From contig CM043957.1 in NCBI GenBank assembly GCA_014529385.2, positions 66,664,003 to 66,728,002 on the forward strand: a stretch of 64,000 nucleotides of DNA, read 5' to 3'. The position numbers were made by a program, and so were the translations under genes. The notes under the pieces are model-generated. The model made no database searches. It saw nothing but the letters and a program-made list of their open reading frames with translations, and was not told where the DNA came from. This DNA is from Adiantum capillus-veneris (Eukaryota; Streptophyta; Polypodiopsida; Polypodiales; Pteridaceae). This document shows positions 35,060-45,179 of this stretch, piece by piece. How positions within the stretch are numbered: the first letter of the stretch is position 1; every line of letters starts with the position of its first letter.

Positions 35060-35481
35060 AGACTGTGTCAGAGAGAGAGAGATCTTTACATTCACATGTG
35101 AAGAAATCTCCCAATGACCTCCTCATGAGATTGAAGGGATTGAAGATCTGGCTACCAAAGAGCCGACCACCTATCACATCATAGGTTGACACTAGTCATA
35201 GCTTGTCTGAGGTTTCCATTGACCATGTTGTTGACTTAGAGCTTGGCAAGAGTCGGCCATTCAGGGATCTTGAGCCACATAGTTCATTGACCACATAGTC
35301 TCAGATTGATGTTATCCCTAGATTCATTAGTTGTGCTATAGATTCTACCATTGACATGGAGCTAGGTGCTAGCCAGCTGATGACCATTTTAGAGAGAGCT
35401 AGGAGACTACAAGTTTTATTGTTTGGAGAGAGTTCTCTTATCCCTCCTAGTTGCACGAGACCCTTGACTTGTACAGGTTGA
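35059..35481 (+). pseudogene. element A ORF, terminal remnant
   Basis: In frame 1 the coding character continues past 35,059 (SPNDLLMRLKGLKIWLPKSR; IDMELGASQLMTILERARRL). It is interrupted by two TAG stops and ends at TGA 35,479-35,481. This implies the ancestral ORF reached about 970 codons (32,557-35,481). Confidence 0.5.
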
Positions 35482-36714
35482 TTGACTATGGTGCACTAGA
35501 TACATGCGCATATGCTAGAGGCACTTTTTTCCCTTTCGGTTTTTTCCCTCTAGACATCTAGGTTTGAGACCTTAGTTTAGGATTTATTTTTATTTGTGTT
35601 TAGGTAATAAAACTTCCACTTCTATGCTGACACAACTTTCTAGGTGGTAGTGTTTTGTTTATGATTTTGCAGCATAGATGGACTTTAGCTTTCACACAGC
35701 ATGGACATCTCGAGTTCCAGCTTCACATGTTTTCTTCCTTGGCTATTGACGATATGCAGCACATATCTCCAGGTGTACTACTTTCCATGATTTATGTTTG
35801 TGGAGATTTATGTTTGTGGCAATTTATGTTTGTTGATTGTTGTATTCCATGGTTTGATTGAGTGCATTTAGATATGTTTTGTTATATGCCATTAAAGATG
35901 TATAAACTTGTCTTTGCTTTAGGTAATTGACCTTAAGTTTAATCTTATTGATGAGCCTTGATGTTAGGAGACTGTGACTTTAGGTTTAGTTGGAAATATT
36001 ATTTGAGTGTTTGAGACCTTAGGAGTGTTTTAAGCATAGAGAGGCTTGCTCACTCAAACAACAACGACCACTAGTGAGAATACAAAGGAAGTGGAAGGAA
36101 AAGTTGGAAGAGAAATCCCAGCTTCATTGTATTGCCTATGGTATTAGAGTCCTAGAGGTTCCCAGTGTGGGCGGTTTTCTTTGAGAAGCAAAAAGCCCCA
36201 GGCATACAAAATATACACACATGTTTTAAAAAGAAAAAAAAGAAAAGAAAAACAAAAGAAAAATGAAAAGAAATTAAAAAAAGACATGAAAAAGACTTCC
36301 ATTGAGCTTCAAGTAAAAAATTCAAGCTTTTGTTCGGAGTTGTGAGAGTTAGTAAGCTAATCAAAGCTAAAAAAACATAAATAGGGAATCTTACATTTAG
36401 ATAATCTTTCTAACTTAACTAGTACTAGAGTAATTTTTTTAACCTTTAGTTGTAGTTAACTAATTGATAGACTCATCCATAAGCCCAAAAATTTTGATTC
36501 ATTAATTTCAGCAAGTGCAATTTATTTGTCCTTAATGGCAGTGTAGCATTCCATAATTATTTGTATTCATTCATTACCACATAAATGATTTTCCTTTCCT
36601 TTATGCTTTATTGCCATATGATTTAGCTTGCTACCTCATTGCCTTTTTCTTTTTCAGGTCCATTCTTCACATAGCATCTACCACAACATGGCTTTGTCAG
36701 GGACGACAAAGCTT
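35482..36714 (+). other. 3' non-coding tail of element A
   Basis: No ORF of note. Contains a purine-rich AAAAGAAAAG stretch at about 36,230-36,290. Confidence 0.7.
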
Positions 36715-36727
36715 AGGAGGGGGGCAG
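36715..36727 (+). promoter_or_regulatory. polypurine tract of element A
   Basis: AGGAGGGGGGCAG directly before the 3' LTR; primes plus-strand cDNA synthesis in LTR elements. Confidence 0.9.
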
Positions 36728-37495
36728 TGTTTGGCAGCGCAAACACAAAGTAGCAAATGACCTTCAGCTTATGATGTATTAGCATACGTTGCTTCATTTT
36801 TTGACAGACACATTATTTTGTATATGTACTTTTGACATATTTACAGGCTCTACATGAGTTCCAGCTTGTATATTTGATGTTACCATGATGCCTAGGAGCT
36901 ATAGAGATGCACACAATTCTATGCATCTCATGGGTGGTTGGACATGTTTTTTATGCCCTAGGTATAAAAATGAAAGTTAGGTCATTTTTTAGGGATCCTC
37001 ATGTGAGTTAAGCTTTCATGGAAAGCTTGTAGAGAAGATAGAGGTGAAGATGTTTGGAGTTGGAGCTTCCTCTTGTGCTCACCCACTTTCTATGGCATGC
37101 AATGGAAAGCTAAGTGCTTTTGTTCTTTTTTCTCTTTGTCAATTGTGTTTATGGTGTGTCTTTAAGCATAAATTAGTCTCTAATTAGTGTTTCCCTCTCT
37201 CATTTATCTTCACTTTTACATTATTTGTGAGCTCATTGAGCTTTTGATTGATGTGTGTGTGTGATTGATGAGAGTGTGCACCCATTGTCCTCTTGATTGT
37301 TGAGATTAAAGAAGATTAAAGAGTAGGCATTGAGTGATTAGCCTTCTTCATAGCTTTCTCTTCTTCTTAACTCTCTTGATTAGGATCCTCTTCTTGCACT
37401 TCTAGTGATTCCATGCCTTCATGCACTAGCCGGGTTATCGATCCATTGGTTTGACATTATGTCGGTGGATTGAGCTACGCGAAAAGCCCCCAACA
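36728..37495 (+). repeat. 3' LTR of element A
   Basis: 768 bp. TATA box TATAAAAA at 36,963-36,970. Lacks the 21-bp segment of the 5' LTR. Confidence 0.95.
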
Positions 37496-37500
37496 TACTA
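37496..37500. other. target-site duplication, right (TACTA)
   Basis: Matches 29,656-29,660. Confidence 0.93.
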
Positions 37501-37552
37501 CAATAATTAAAATGTTCCTATATAACCAGACTCAACAACTTGTGGGTGAAGG

Positions 37553-37700
37553 GTGCTTGCTAATGCATGTAGATTTCTTCAGTCAATGTTTAGGATGACT
37601 ACAGTCATTGTAAGTGTGCAACGCATTCTAAGGGTGCTTGCTAATGCATGTAGATTTCTTGAGTCAATATCTAGGATGACTACACTCATTGTGAGTGTGC
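37553..37700. repeat. ~77-bp tandem duplication
   Basis: Two copies of GGTGCTTGCTAATGCATGTA... with AGGATGACTACA and TGTGAGTGTGCA-type words. Confidence 0.85.
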
Positions 37701-37762
37701 ATCACATGTGCCATTGGCTGGTTTTGATTCTTGTCCTCATGTTCATCAATTTGCATATATTC

Positions 37763-37904
37763 TGTGAGACATAGTGGACTAGAGCTTGCATCTCTCAACC
37801 CTCCATGCCCTATATATGCCCTTCCATGATAATAATAGGCCCCCCTTCAACCTCATGGCTCCATCTTGGCCCTTGGCGTGCGTGGTCTTACCCTAGGCGT
37901 GACA
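37763..37904 (-). repeat. 3' LTR, gypsy family G, 142 bp
   Basis: In plus coordinates it starts TGTGAGACATAG and ends GGCGTGACA; on its own strand it opens TGTCACGCCTAGGG. Homologous to both ends of 53,156-53,663, which is longer by an insertion. It sits next to the polypurine tract and pol end of a minus-strand element. Confidence 0.75.
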
Positions 37905-38065
37905 TTACTTCCCCCTTGGAGAAGTGTCTTTGTCCTCAAAAACAAAAGTGGTTGTATCTTCATAAGAACACTAATTTTTTCCAGAGTGGAATCCTTCATG
38001 GATCCAGCTGTTTGTTTAACTGGAATATGATTCTGTAGGCGATTCAATGAAATGAAGAATAACAT
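37905..38065 (-). pseudogene. Ty3/gypsy polyprotein 3' end with polypurine tract
   Basis: Minus strand: GATCCATGAAGGATTCCACT ... CCACTTTTGTTTTTGAGG ... CTTCTCCAAGGGGG, matching 11,650-11,745. Only the end of the element survives, cut off about where copia sequence begins. Confidence 0.7.
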
Positions 38066-38339
38066 CTTGATTTTTCAGATTGATGTCCCTTTGCAACCGT
38101 CTTGGGTAATTGACATATATCCATCATAGAGTGGAGACTCCATTTAGAACCGAGATGAGCATGCTAAACGAGTTATCACAACAAAGATGTACCGCAAATG
38201 TCGAGATTTCAAGATCAACATGTACGACTCTTGGATGACTACCATCAACAGTCATCACATCACTGGCGTGCCTTGGTGGATACGCATATCTTTGCCAATG
38301 ATACTATAGATGTACTACAGCAAGCAGATATACCTACCA

Positions 38340-39240
38340 AAGTGATGGCACACTTATCAAGTTATGGTTGAAAACACATTGGAAAACATGTAAAGTGTCT
38401 TAGGTCAGATGGAGGGGGAGAATACTTCTCCAATGAATTCAATGGTTTTTTGAAACATATGGAATTCAGAGGCAATTTTCATGCAAGTATAATCCGCAAC
38501 AAAATGGTGTTGCTGAGCACATTGTAGAAGTGGCTAGAGAATTGATATACGAGAAGAACATGCCTCATTTTTATTGGGGTGAGGTGTTGCTACAAGTGTC
38601 CACATTATGAACATAACCCCTACTGTTGCAACACATGATATGACACTTGAAGAAAAGTTCAATGGTGAAAAACTAGATGTATGAGATTTTAAAGAGTTTG
38701 GATGTATTGCTTATGTGCATGTGCCAGATGAGCTAGGAAGTAAACTTTATCCAAAAGAAAAAAAATGTGTGTTTGTTGGCTATTCTCTTGAGCAAAAAGG
38801 GTACAATTGTTAATTCTTGTCACAATAAAGTGAGGTGCGCAAGGATGTTGTTTTTTATGAAATGGCAAGTTGGTATGCTGATGTAAAAGATGATTTGGGG
38901 GCTGATGTAAGAGAAAATGTGGGTGCAAAAAATATAGGTGCGCAATCAACAAGTTTTGAGTGGGTGGCAAGGGTCCTCGAATGCAAATCATGGTGAGAAT
39001 CCATGGAGTGGCAGGTTATGTGAAAGAGTGAGTCCTGAAAACTCTTCAAATGTATTAAGGAAAGGAAAGGAAAAATTTTATGATGCCCCTAAGTTGCCAA
39101 ATTTGAGGGTTGGTTATGATGATGGTGATAGTATTGGTTCTCAACAGAGTTTAGATGAGGAGCTTGGCATACCCTCTATGAAGACTTCGAGTGCAAGAAG
39201 AATGCAAGTAGGGAATGGGGCACCTGCAAGTGATCTTGGA
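38340..39240 (+). pseudogene. Ty1/copia integrase and linker
   Basis: Copia-type integrase remnant in several frames: LRSDGGGEYFSNEF (second catalytic Asp), NPQQNGVAEH (catalytic Glu region), IMNITPTVATHDMT, KEFGCIAYVHVPDE, KCVFVGYSLEQKGY, DVVFYEMASWY. An acidic linker follows. Multiple stops and frameshifts. The coding continues after a ~2-kb insertion at 41,230. Confidence 0.88.
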
Positions 39241-39269
39241 CCACAATGTCGGGGGATTTGTATTTGAAA

Positions 39270-41215
39270 GGTGAGCTGGGAAGGCACGGGGCCCCTGACT
39301 ATGAGAGGTGTGAGGGAAAGAGGTGCAGCAGACGCAAATAATGAAGACAGCACTTAAAACAGACAGATTGAAACTTGATAACTCAAATTGAATATTGAAC
39401 AGTACCCCTGTTTTAATCAAACAGTAATGGAGGCGTTTATGCTCCTTACAAGGACTATCTTGCTTTAATCCAGGTGCTAATTAAGAAAATCAATACTGAA
39501 CTACCTTGGACTGCTTCGTTTTTCTTCTGCTTCTTCCTGCTATGGCTTTATGAGCTTCGACTTCCAATGGCCTTAGGTGGTCCGATTTGGCTTAAGGTTT
39601 CCGGCTTAAGGTGTTCCGTTTGGGATTTATGGCTTTATTCCGGATTTGAATGGGATTATGTCGCCTTGATTAAGAGAGTTTATGATTCTAATGGCTTTTG
39701 ATGACCTAGTTTAGAGCTTAGGATTAATCGGGTTAAGGAAATCCGGGATTAGGATTATCCGGGTTAAGGAGCTTAAGGATTTGGTTTAGAGCTTAGGTTG
39801 ACGGCTAATGAGTTTGAGAGGCTTGTCTTAGAGAGCTTAGGCTTCTGATTTGAGAGCTTTAGGAAATCTTGGCTTAAGCGAGATTAAAGATTAGAGATTA
39901 AGCTTGGCTAATGAGATTAAGATTAGGCTTGGCTAAATAGAGCTTATGATCTTTGACTTGGAGAGCTTGTATCTATCAAGGCTAATGATGGCTTAATGAG
40001 ATCGAGAGCTTTTGCTTGGATTAAGGAGCTTATGAATATCAAGGCTTTCTTCCCCGGGAGAGAAGGAGTTCGATGAAAAGAGGAGAGAGCGTTAAAAGAG
40101 ATCCGCCCCTTTTTTATAGGCTGCATGGACCTCCTTTCTAAAATTGGCCAACCCATTAGCGATGTCGCTAATGGGTAGCCACCCTATGACATGGCAGCCT
40201 GCTATTTCGACCTTCACGAAAGGCGCTGCGAGTGGCACCGGAAGGTGTCGCCCTGCCCTGCTGAGCATTTTTTGTTTCAGGCACGCCCTCAATCGCCCGC
40301 TCTATAGCCCGACGCGAGCCTTCCTCCCTTCCCCTGTGCTCGTCCTCGCTACTGCAGCTCACGCCATGCCTTTTTCTTTCTTTTTCTTCGATTCCAATTT
40401 GCCCTTATTCTACCCATTGGGCCGACGGCCTATTTACTTCATTGGGCGGCCATGGCCATTGTAAGGGCATCATATTTGAGCACACATGCCGGCCGTAGCA
40501 TCGCCAAGCATAACATCTCACTTAAGCAGCCCCTACCAACAATCTCATCATGAATGTGCTTTCCTTTGTCAATGGCTTCAATCACACTGCAAGCTTTCCA
40601 AATACCCATATACGCCACTCTGATACAATATCGGGCAAGGCATTAGTAAGCATAACACCTTTCCCTATCAGCCCCTGTTGAGAAACCTCATCATGAAATT
40701 TGTTGCCTCTATTGCGTTCAAAACCTTGGTTGCTGCTCAAAATTTCAAAATGGCACACCGATCAAGCAGACTCGACTAGTACGGAACCGGCCCCCGATGC
40801 ATCTTTATCGGCCAATATCTTAGCGATCGAGACTCCGACCACTGATCTGAAAATACTGATGCACTCCACAAAGTGAGCACTTTAGGCCCGTGCATTCATT
40901 TCAATTCTGTCACCTTAACTGCAGTTGCCCAATCCGGTACGGATCTGCAATCGACTTACACTTTAAACTGCCATAACTTCTTTACCATAGCTCCAATCAA
41001 CGAGCCGTAAAGATAGGCCTGTAGAGCACTTTGAGTACTTCAACTTTGATTAGTAAAATCCTAGCTATGACCACTTCAAGCATACTCACTGTTTACCATT
41101 ACCAAGACATCTTTTGGCCCTTAGAGCCGCATCCGACACACTTTTAACTTAAAATTGTCTTGTTAACAAGCCCTCATTACTGTTGAATAATCCTGTAGGA
41201 TTCAAATAAACCTGA
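39270..41215. other. ~2-kb insertion splitting the copia element
   Basis: Absent from the copia order (integrase linker to RT). Looks LTR-like on the minus strand. A TATA-type CCTATAAAAAAGG (about 40,110-40,122) lies in a CpG-rich part (40,086-40,480), with a perfect 12-bp-arm dyad at 40,151-40,176. 39,700-40,070 is an imperfect array of GAGCTTAGG/GGCTTA words. 40,500-40,580 and 40,646-40,720 are related copies (AAGCATAACA, CAGCCCCT, CTCATCATGAA). No TG...CA ends or target duplication could be fixed. Confidence 0.5.
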
Positions 41216-41224
41216 TTGTCATTC

Positions 41225-41771
41225 CTTTGCTCATTTTCTTGTCATGGAAGCGGAGCGGCACGACAACGGAGGTCAAAAAAAGCAAGAAATCATGTGCAGA
41301 GATTGACTTATGACAGTTGTGTGGCTCTTCATTATGCATTTATGGAAAAGATTATAGAGGAAGTAGAACCCACATGTTTTGAGAATGCTGTCAAGGATGA
41401 AAAATGGTGGCAAGATATGGATGAAGAGATGGCTATATTTGATGCAAATGGAACATGGGATTCTTGTCATTACCAAAGGATAAGAAGGAAATTGTGTGTA
41501 ATTGGGTTTACAAAATAAAGCATAATGTTGATGACAGTGTGAGTAGGTACAAGGCTAAACTTGTGGCCAAAGGTTATGCACAGACTTATGGGATTGATTA
41601 TGAGGACACGTTCGGCCCCATAGCAAAGATGGCTACCGTTCATGTGTATATTGCAGTGGCTACCGCATTAAGATGGGTGTTGAAACAAATGGATGTAAAG
41701 AATGCATTTTTGAATGGATACTTGAGGAAACTGTGTATATAGAGCAGCCACAAGGTTATGCAAATATGAGG
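41225..41771 (+). pseudogene. Ty1/copia reverse transcriptase, N-terminal part
   Basis: Motifs in order: RNHVQRLTYDS, EPTCFENAVKDEKWWQDMDEE, PKDKKEIVCNWVYKIKHN, SRYKAKLVAKGYAQTYGIDY, DTFGPIAKMATV, MDVKNAFLNGYL, IEQPQGYA. A frameshift at about 41,465 and another after 41,735. The fragment ends before the YVDD core. Same element as 38,340-39,240. Confidence 0.92.
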
Positions 41772-42040
41772 CTGTTTGAATTAGGGTTGTAGGATGACAC
41801 ACATAGATTTGAGAAGATGATGGAAGCTTAAGACACACAACAGAGAGTGTATTACTTAGTGTGCAATGGAAATATAAGACAACCCTAGAGTGATGGGTGT
41901 ATATACAATGCACAAGGGGAAAAAAATCCTAGCGAGGCAAAAAATTCCTCGGTGGTCCTAAGTCTGCTCACACACATCACTACCACATGTATATGGTAAC
42001 AAATCCGCCTGGAAGTGATGCACTGAACGAAAGTTGGTAC

Positions 42041-42344
42041 ATAGAGTATAGGGAAGTGCCATGCCCTGAGGACACGATCAGTCCACAAAGGGGAGTAAGC
42101 CCAAATATTTGTGAAAAGCTTCGAATTTCTCATGAGACAATTCCTTTGTGAAAAGAACTTCAAGGTTGTCCTGTGTTGGCACATAAGCCAAGTTGGTCTC
42201 TCCTGTTGAGAGCCTCTCCGTGACATAGTGGTAATGTACCTCAATGTGCTTTGTGCGAGCATGAAAATTTGGGTTCCTCGCAACTACCAATGTGCTCTGA
42301 CTATTAGTGTAGATAGTGTTGGCAGTGTCTTGTCCAACACCCAT
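42041..42344 (-). pseudogene. Ty1/copia RNase H C-terminal end
   Basis: Minus strand: IYTNSQSTLVVARNPNFHA, RTKHIEVHYHYVTERL, YVPTQDNLEVLFTKEL, FEAFHKYLGL then stop at about 42,078. Opposite orientation to the neighbouring copia RT, so from a second copia insertion or an inversion. 41,780-42,040 probably includes its LTR. Confidence 0.9.
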
Positions 42345-42719
42345 TAAGTCAATACCTTAATCATATTGGCTTGTATTCTCTTTATTGGGGCATCGAATGG
42401 GGTAACCACAAAATCCTTGATTTATATGTCTATATGTATGCTATCAATCTCTTCCACTACCTCCAAAAACCCCTCATTTCCCCCTTCAAGGATATATCAC
42501 AACCCCCTTACTTATGTTTTATTAATGAAGGAGAAATTATTAGGGTCCTGCCCCTAACTTATACGCTTGTCTATCCTCCCAAAGAACCCCTTCCCTTGCA
42601 CTTACATGGTATTCTAAGTTTCTCATGGTGAATCCCCCAGGGAATAAACCGAGTCACAAACATGCTTTACCTTATGGTAAGAAAACTCCAACTAGAGTGA
42701 TACATGCTTGCTAATTGGA

Positions 42720-42990
42720 TTGGTTGGTGTTAACGTACGTGCTTCACATATCCTTTAGCACAAGATTAAACTTGTAATTTGCCTATCCTCTTTGGATAAC
42801 TAGCAATAGTGAGGTGTGTTACCCAATGGTTTACAGATAAACTTTGAAAATGATTGGTCAACAGGGATCACAATGTTGTACATCATTGCTTAGGAATCAA
42901 CAATGTCATGAATAACCATCTTGGTTAACTTGAAAGATCCCACAAGCATCCAAACCAAGCCTTGACCTCTATTGATGATTGGTATATCCA
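42720..42990 (-). pseudogene. gypsy integrase fragment, homologous to 10,940-11,280
   Basis: Minus-strand copy with shared words TTTCAAGTTAACCAAGATGG, GGATAGGCA and TAATCTTGTGCTAAAGGATA. Too short and damaged to encode protein. Confidence 0.65.
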
Positions 42991-43679
42991 AAAGTAATCT
43001 CATAGAGATACTACATATAGAGTGTGAAATGCTTCATAAGAAACTAATGTGATGAATATGCATGCCGCTCCAAGTAAGCCTTTGCTAAACACTAGGACCC
43101 ATAACACCTAGTGTGCATGCATTTAACAAAAAAAAATCCAAACTTGCGTATCCATAACCGGGGATGGGAATGGAGAGAGCTTTTGGAGGAAGCTTTTTCT
43201 AATATATCTACTAGGCAGTTGGAGTTTGTGCCTTCAAGAGTGTTTTTTTTGTTATTAGGAATTTTAAACAGCTCGTTCTACCAAAGAAAGAACACACTTC
43301 CATGGTATCACGCTCGTCTATCAAGCCATGGCATTCAGCAAACATCAATTTATTAGCTTCAAGCCCGTCTATCAAACCATGGTATTCATGAAACATAACA
43401 ATTGGGTGTCATATTATATCATCTGCAATCCATAGAGCACACCATTCAAAAATTATACCAAGAGCAAGATAGAAGTCATCTCCTCAAACCATGAATTCTC
43501 ACAACAAGAAATACAATATTAAGTCATTAGTTACATCTTGTACCATATAGATTTGTATGTACAATATGAAATCCAAATAAAACAAATCAATCAAAATTAT
43601 CTTCCCAATCAACATTATCTTCTATGTTGTTCGTCGATAGTTGAATACATATAGCAAATTCTCACTAGTCAGCTTTCTC
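42991..43679. other. no gene recognised
   Basis: Contains two loose copies of CGTCTATCAAxCCATGG at about 43,310 and 43,365; otherwise nothing. Confidence 0.3.
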
Positions 43680-44900
43680 TTATGGATATACATATTGTGG
43701 TTCAGATCCAAGCCAAAATAGCAAAGGAAGATGTAGCAAAGGAAGCTTGTAGGCCATATATGGTTTGCTTTGTGCCACTCGTTCAGCAAAGTCTCCACAT
43801 GTACACATCAGGCTACTAGCAACATGAACTTCATACCTCTCTCCCCCGACTTGGGAAGAAGATGTTTCCACCATGAACTTTTCATGCATGCCTGCCTTCA
43901 CTATGGTGTGCTAAACAATTTGTGCCTCCATGGTTGCAGCCGACTCAATTCTTTCCAAGGCTTGAATTGACACTCCGATCCGATCACACGTGTTGATTGT
44001 TTCCTTTGCCGCAATTTTCTTGAATGTGAAGCCTCCCGTCTCCAATTCCAATAGCACTGAAGCATTCAAGTTTGTTCCCCTTTCCACTGGCCAAGTGTTA
44101 GGGACTCTTGCAGGGCATTGGGTGATTATGTTTCAAATCCTCCATGTGTGATCCACATTATTATTGCAAAACCATATGAATTGTTCCTTTGTACCAGTCC
44201 CTTTGACCAATGCCATCTGCTCTGTCCCAAGTGCGAATCCCTTAGAAGGACGTTGCAACTGAATCCGCACCCGTGTTCTTTTTTTTTTTTTTGCATTTGC
44301 CAAATCTAGAACCTAACCACCCCTGGCATTGTACCCTGCTCCCCTTCGGAATACGACGGATTGCCCATATTGTTTTGTGAATATTTGTCTCCTCAACCAT
44401 CATCCCTCCTCCTTCTTGTTCTTTGACCACATTATTTGCTCACATGGATGTTTTTGAGGTCCCCCACGACTTTGCGGGATGTTATGTGTGACATATTTTG
44501 GTCTATGCGATGCATTCTCTTCCTCATAGCTCATTGCTGCAGTATGTTTTCGCTTCTTGGCAACTGTAATATTATCTCCCTCCATTGTCTATGCACAATA
44601 GAGTTGTGTACCTATTAGATCATCCTCAATCTCTCTAGCTAGAGCAGCTAAACTTGGTTCCCAGCCTTGATGAGCCCTACAACCAAGTTTTTCAGCAGAA
44701 GGCCGAGCTCCATGATATCTACCTTCGACAAAAGCAAGGATCTTTACACTTTGCAACAGAGCGTTTGAAAGATAAAAAACGCAGGCATCGTACAAGCTCA
44801 GCATTTCTTTGTTTCCCTTGCCAGCTATCCAACTTGTGTGTTTTGTTTCAGCAAGGTTTGTAGTAGGAATGTATGACAAATCATCCACCTCCTCCATCAT
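43680..44900 (-). pseudogene. SWIM-type transposase-like gene remnant
   Basis: Order on the minus strand: IPTTNLAETKHTSWIAGKG (44,900-44,589), a TNxAE-type segment seen near the C-terminus of Mutator-like transposases; a basic low-complexity middle part; a stretch with KETINTCDRIG and IQALERIESA; then YEVHVASSLMCTCGDF (43,901-43,680), resembling a SWIM zinc finger. The CxC pair is present, but the following Cys/His pair appears lost (KPYMAYK). Several stops and frameshifts. Mutator-type assignment is tentative. Confidence 0.5.
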
Positions 44901-45179
44901 ATTGTTATCAAGGTATTGTACAAAAGCAACATTATACTAATCTCCATTAAAATACATTATTTTATCCCAACGAAGTGCTTTCTCCAGTGAGGGTAGCGCA
45001 CATGCCACCAACTTAGCCAGCAATCTATTTGTGAAAACTTATAGTCTGACACTTTTCGTGGGATGGCAACCATAGACTTGCGGCCTAGATGGGAGTACTG
45101 AAAGAGAGTAAGCTAGTTGCATTGCTGATGGTATCAATTTGCGGTTTTGTTAAAAAATACATTTAATAATCTATTTTTA

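Larger units (their letters stand above)
29661..37495 (+). mobile_element. complete non-autonomous LTR retrotransposon (element A)
   Basis: 7,835 bp. Two LTRs (789 and 768 bp) start TGTTTGGCAG and end CCCAACA, flanked by a perfect TACTA duplication. The primer site is an exact tRNA-Asp complement, and a polypurine tract precedes the 3' LTR. LTRs differ by roughly 20 substitutions by eye (about 3 percent) plus one 21-bp indel, so insertion is fairly recent. Between them lie a ~2.1-kb AT-rich leader, a ~2.9-kb damaged coding region and a ~1.2-kb tail. No gag, protease, RT, RNase H or integrase motif is visible in any frame, so mobilisation would need proteins from another element. The tRNA-Asp primer recalls Athila-type gypsy elements, but lineage is inferred from that alone. 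Confidence 0.93.
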
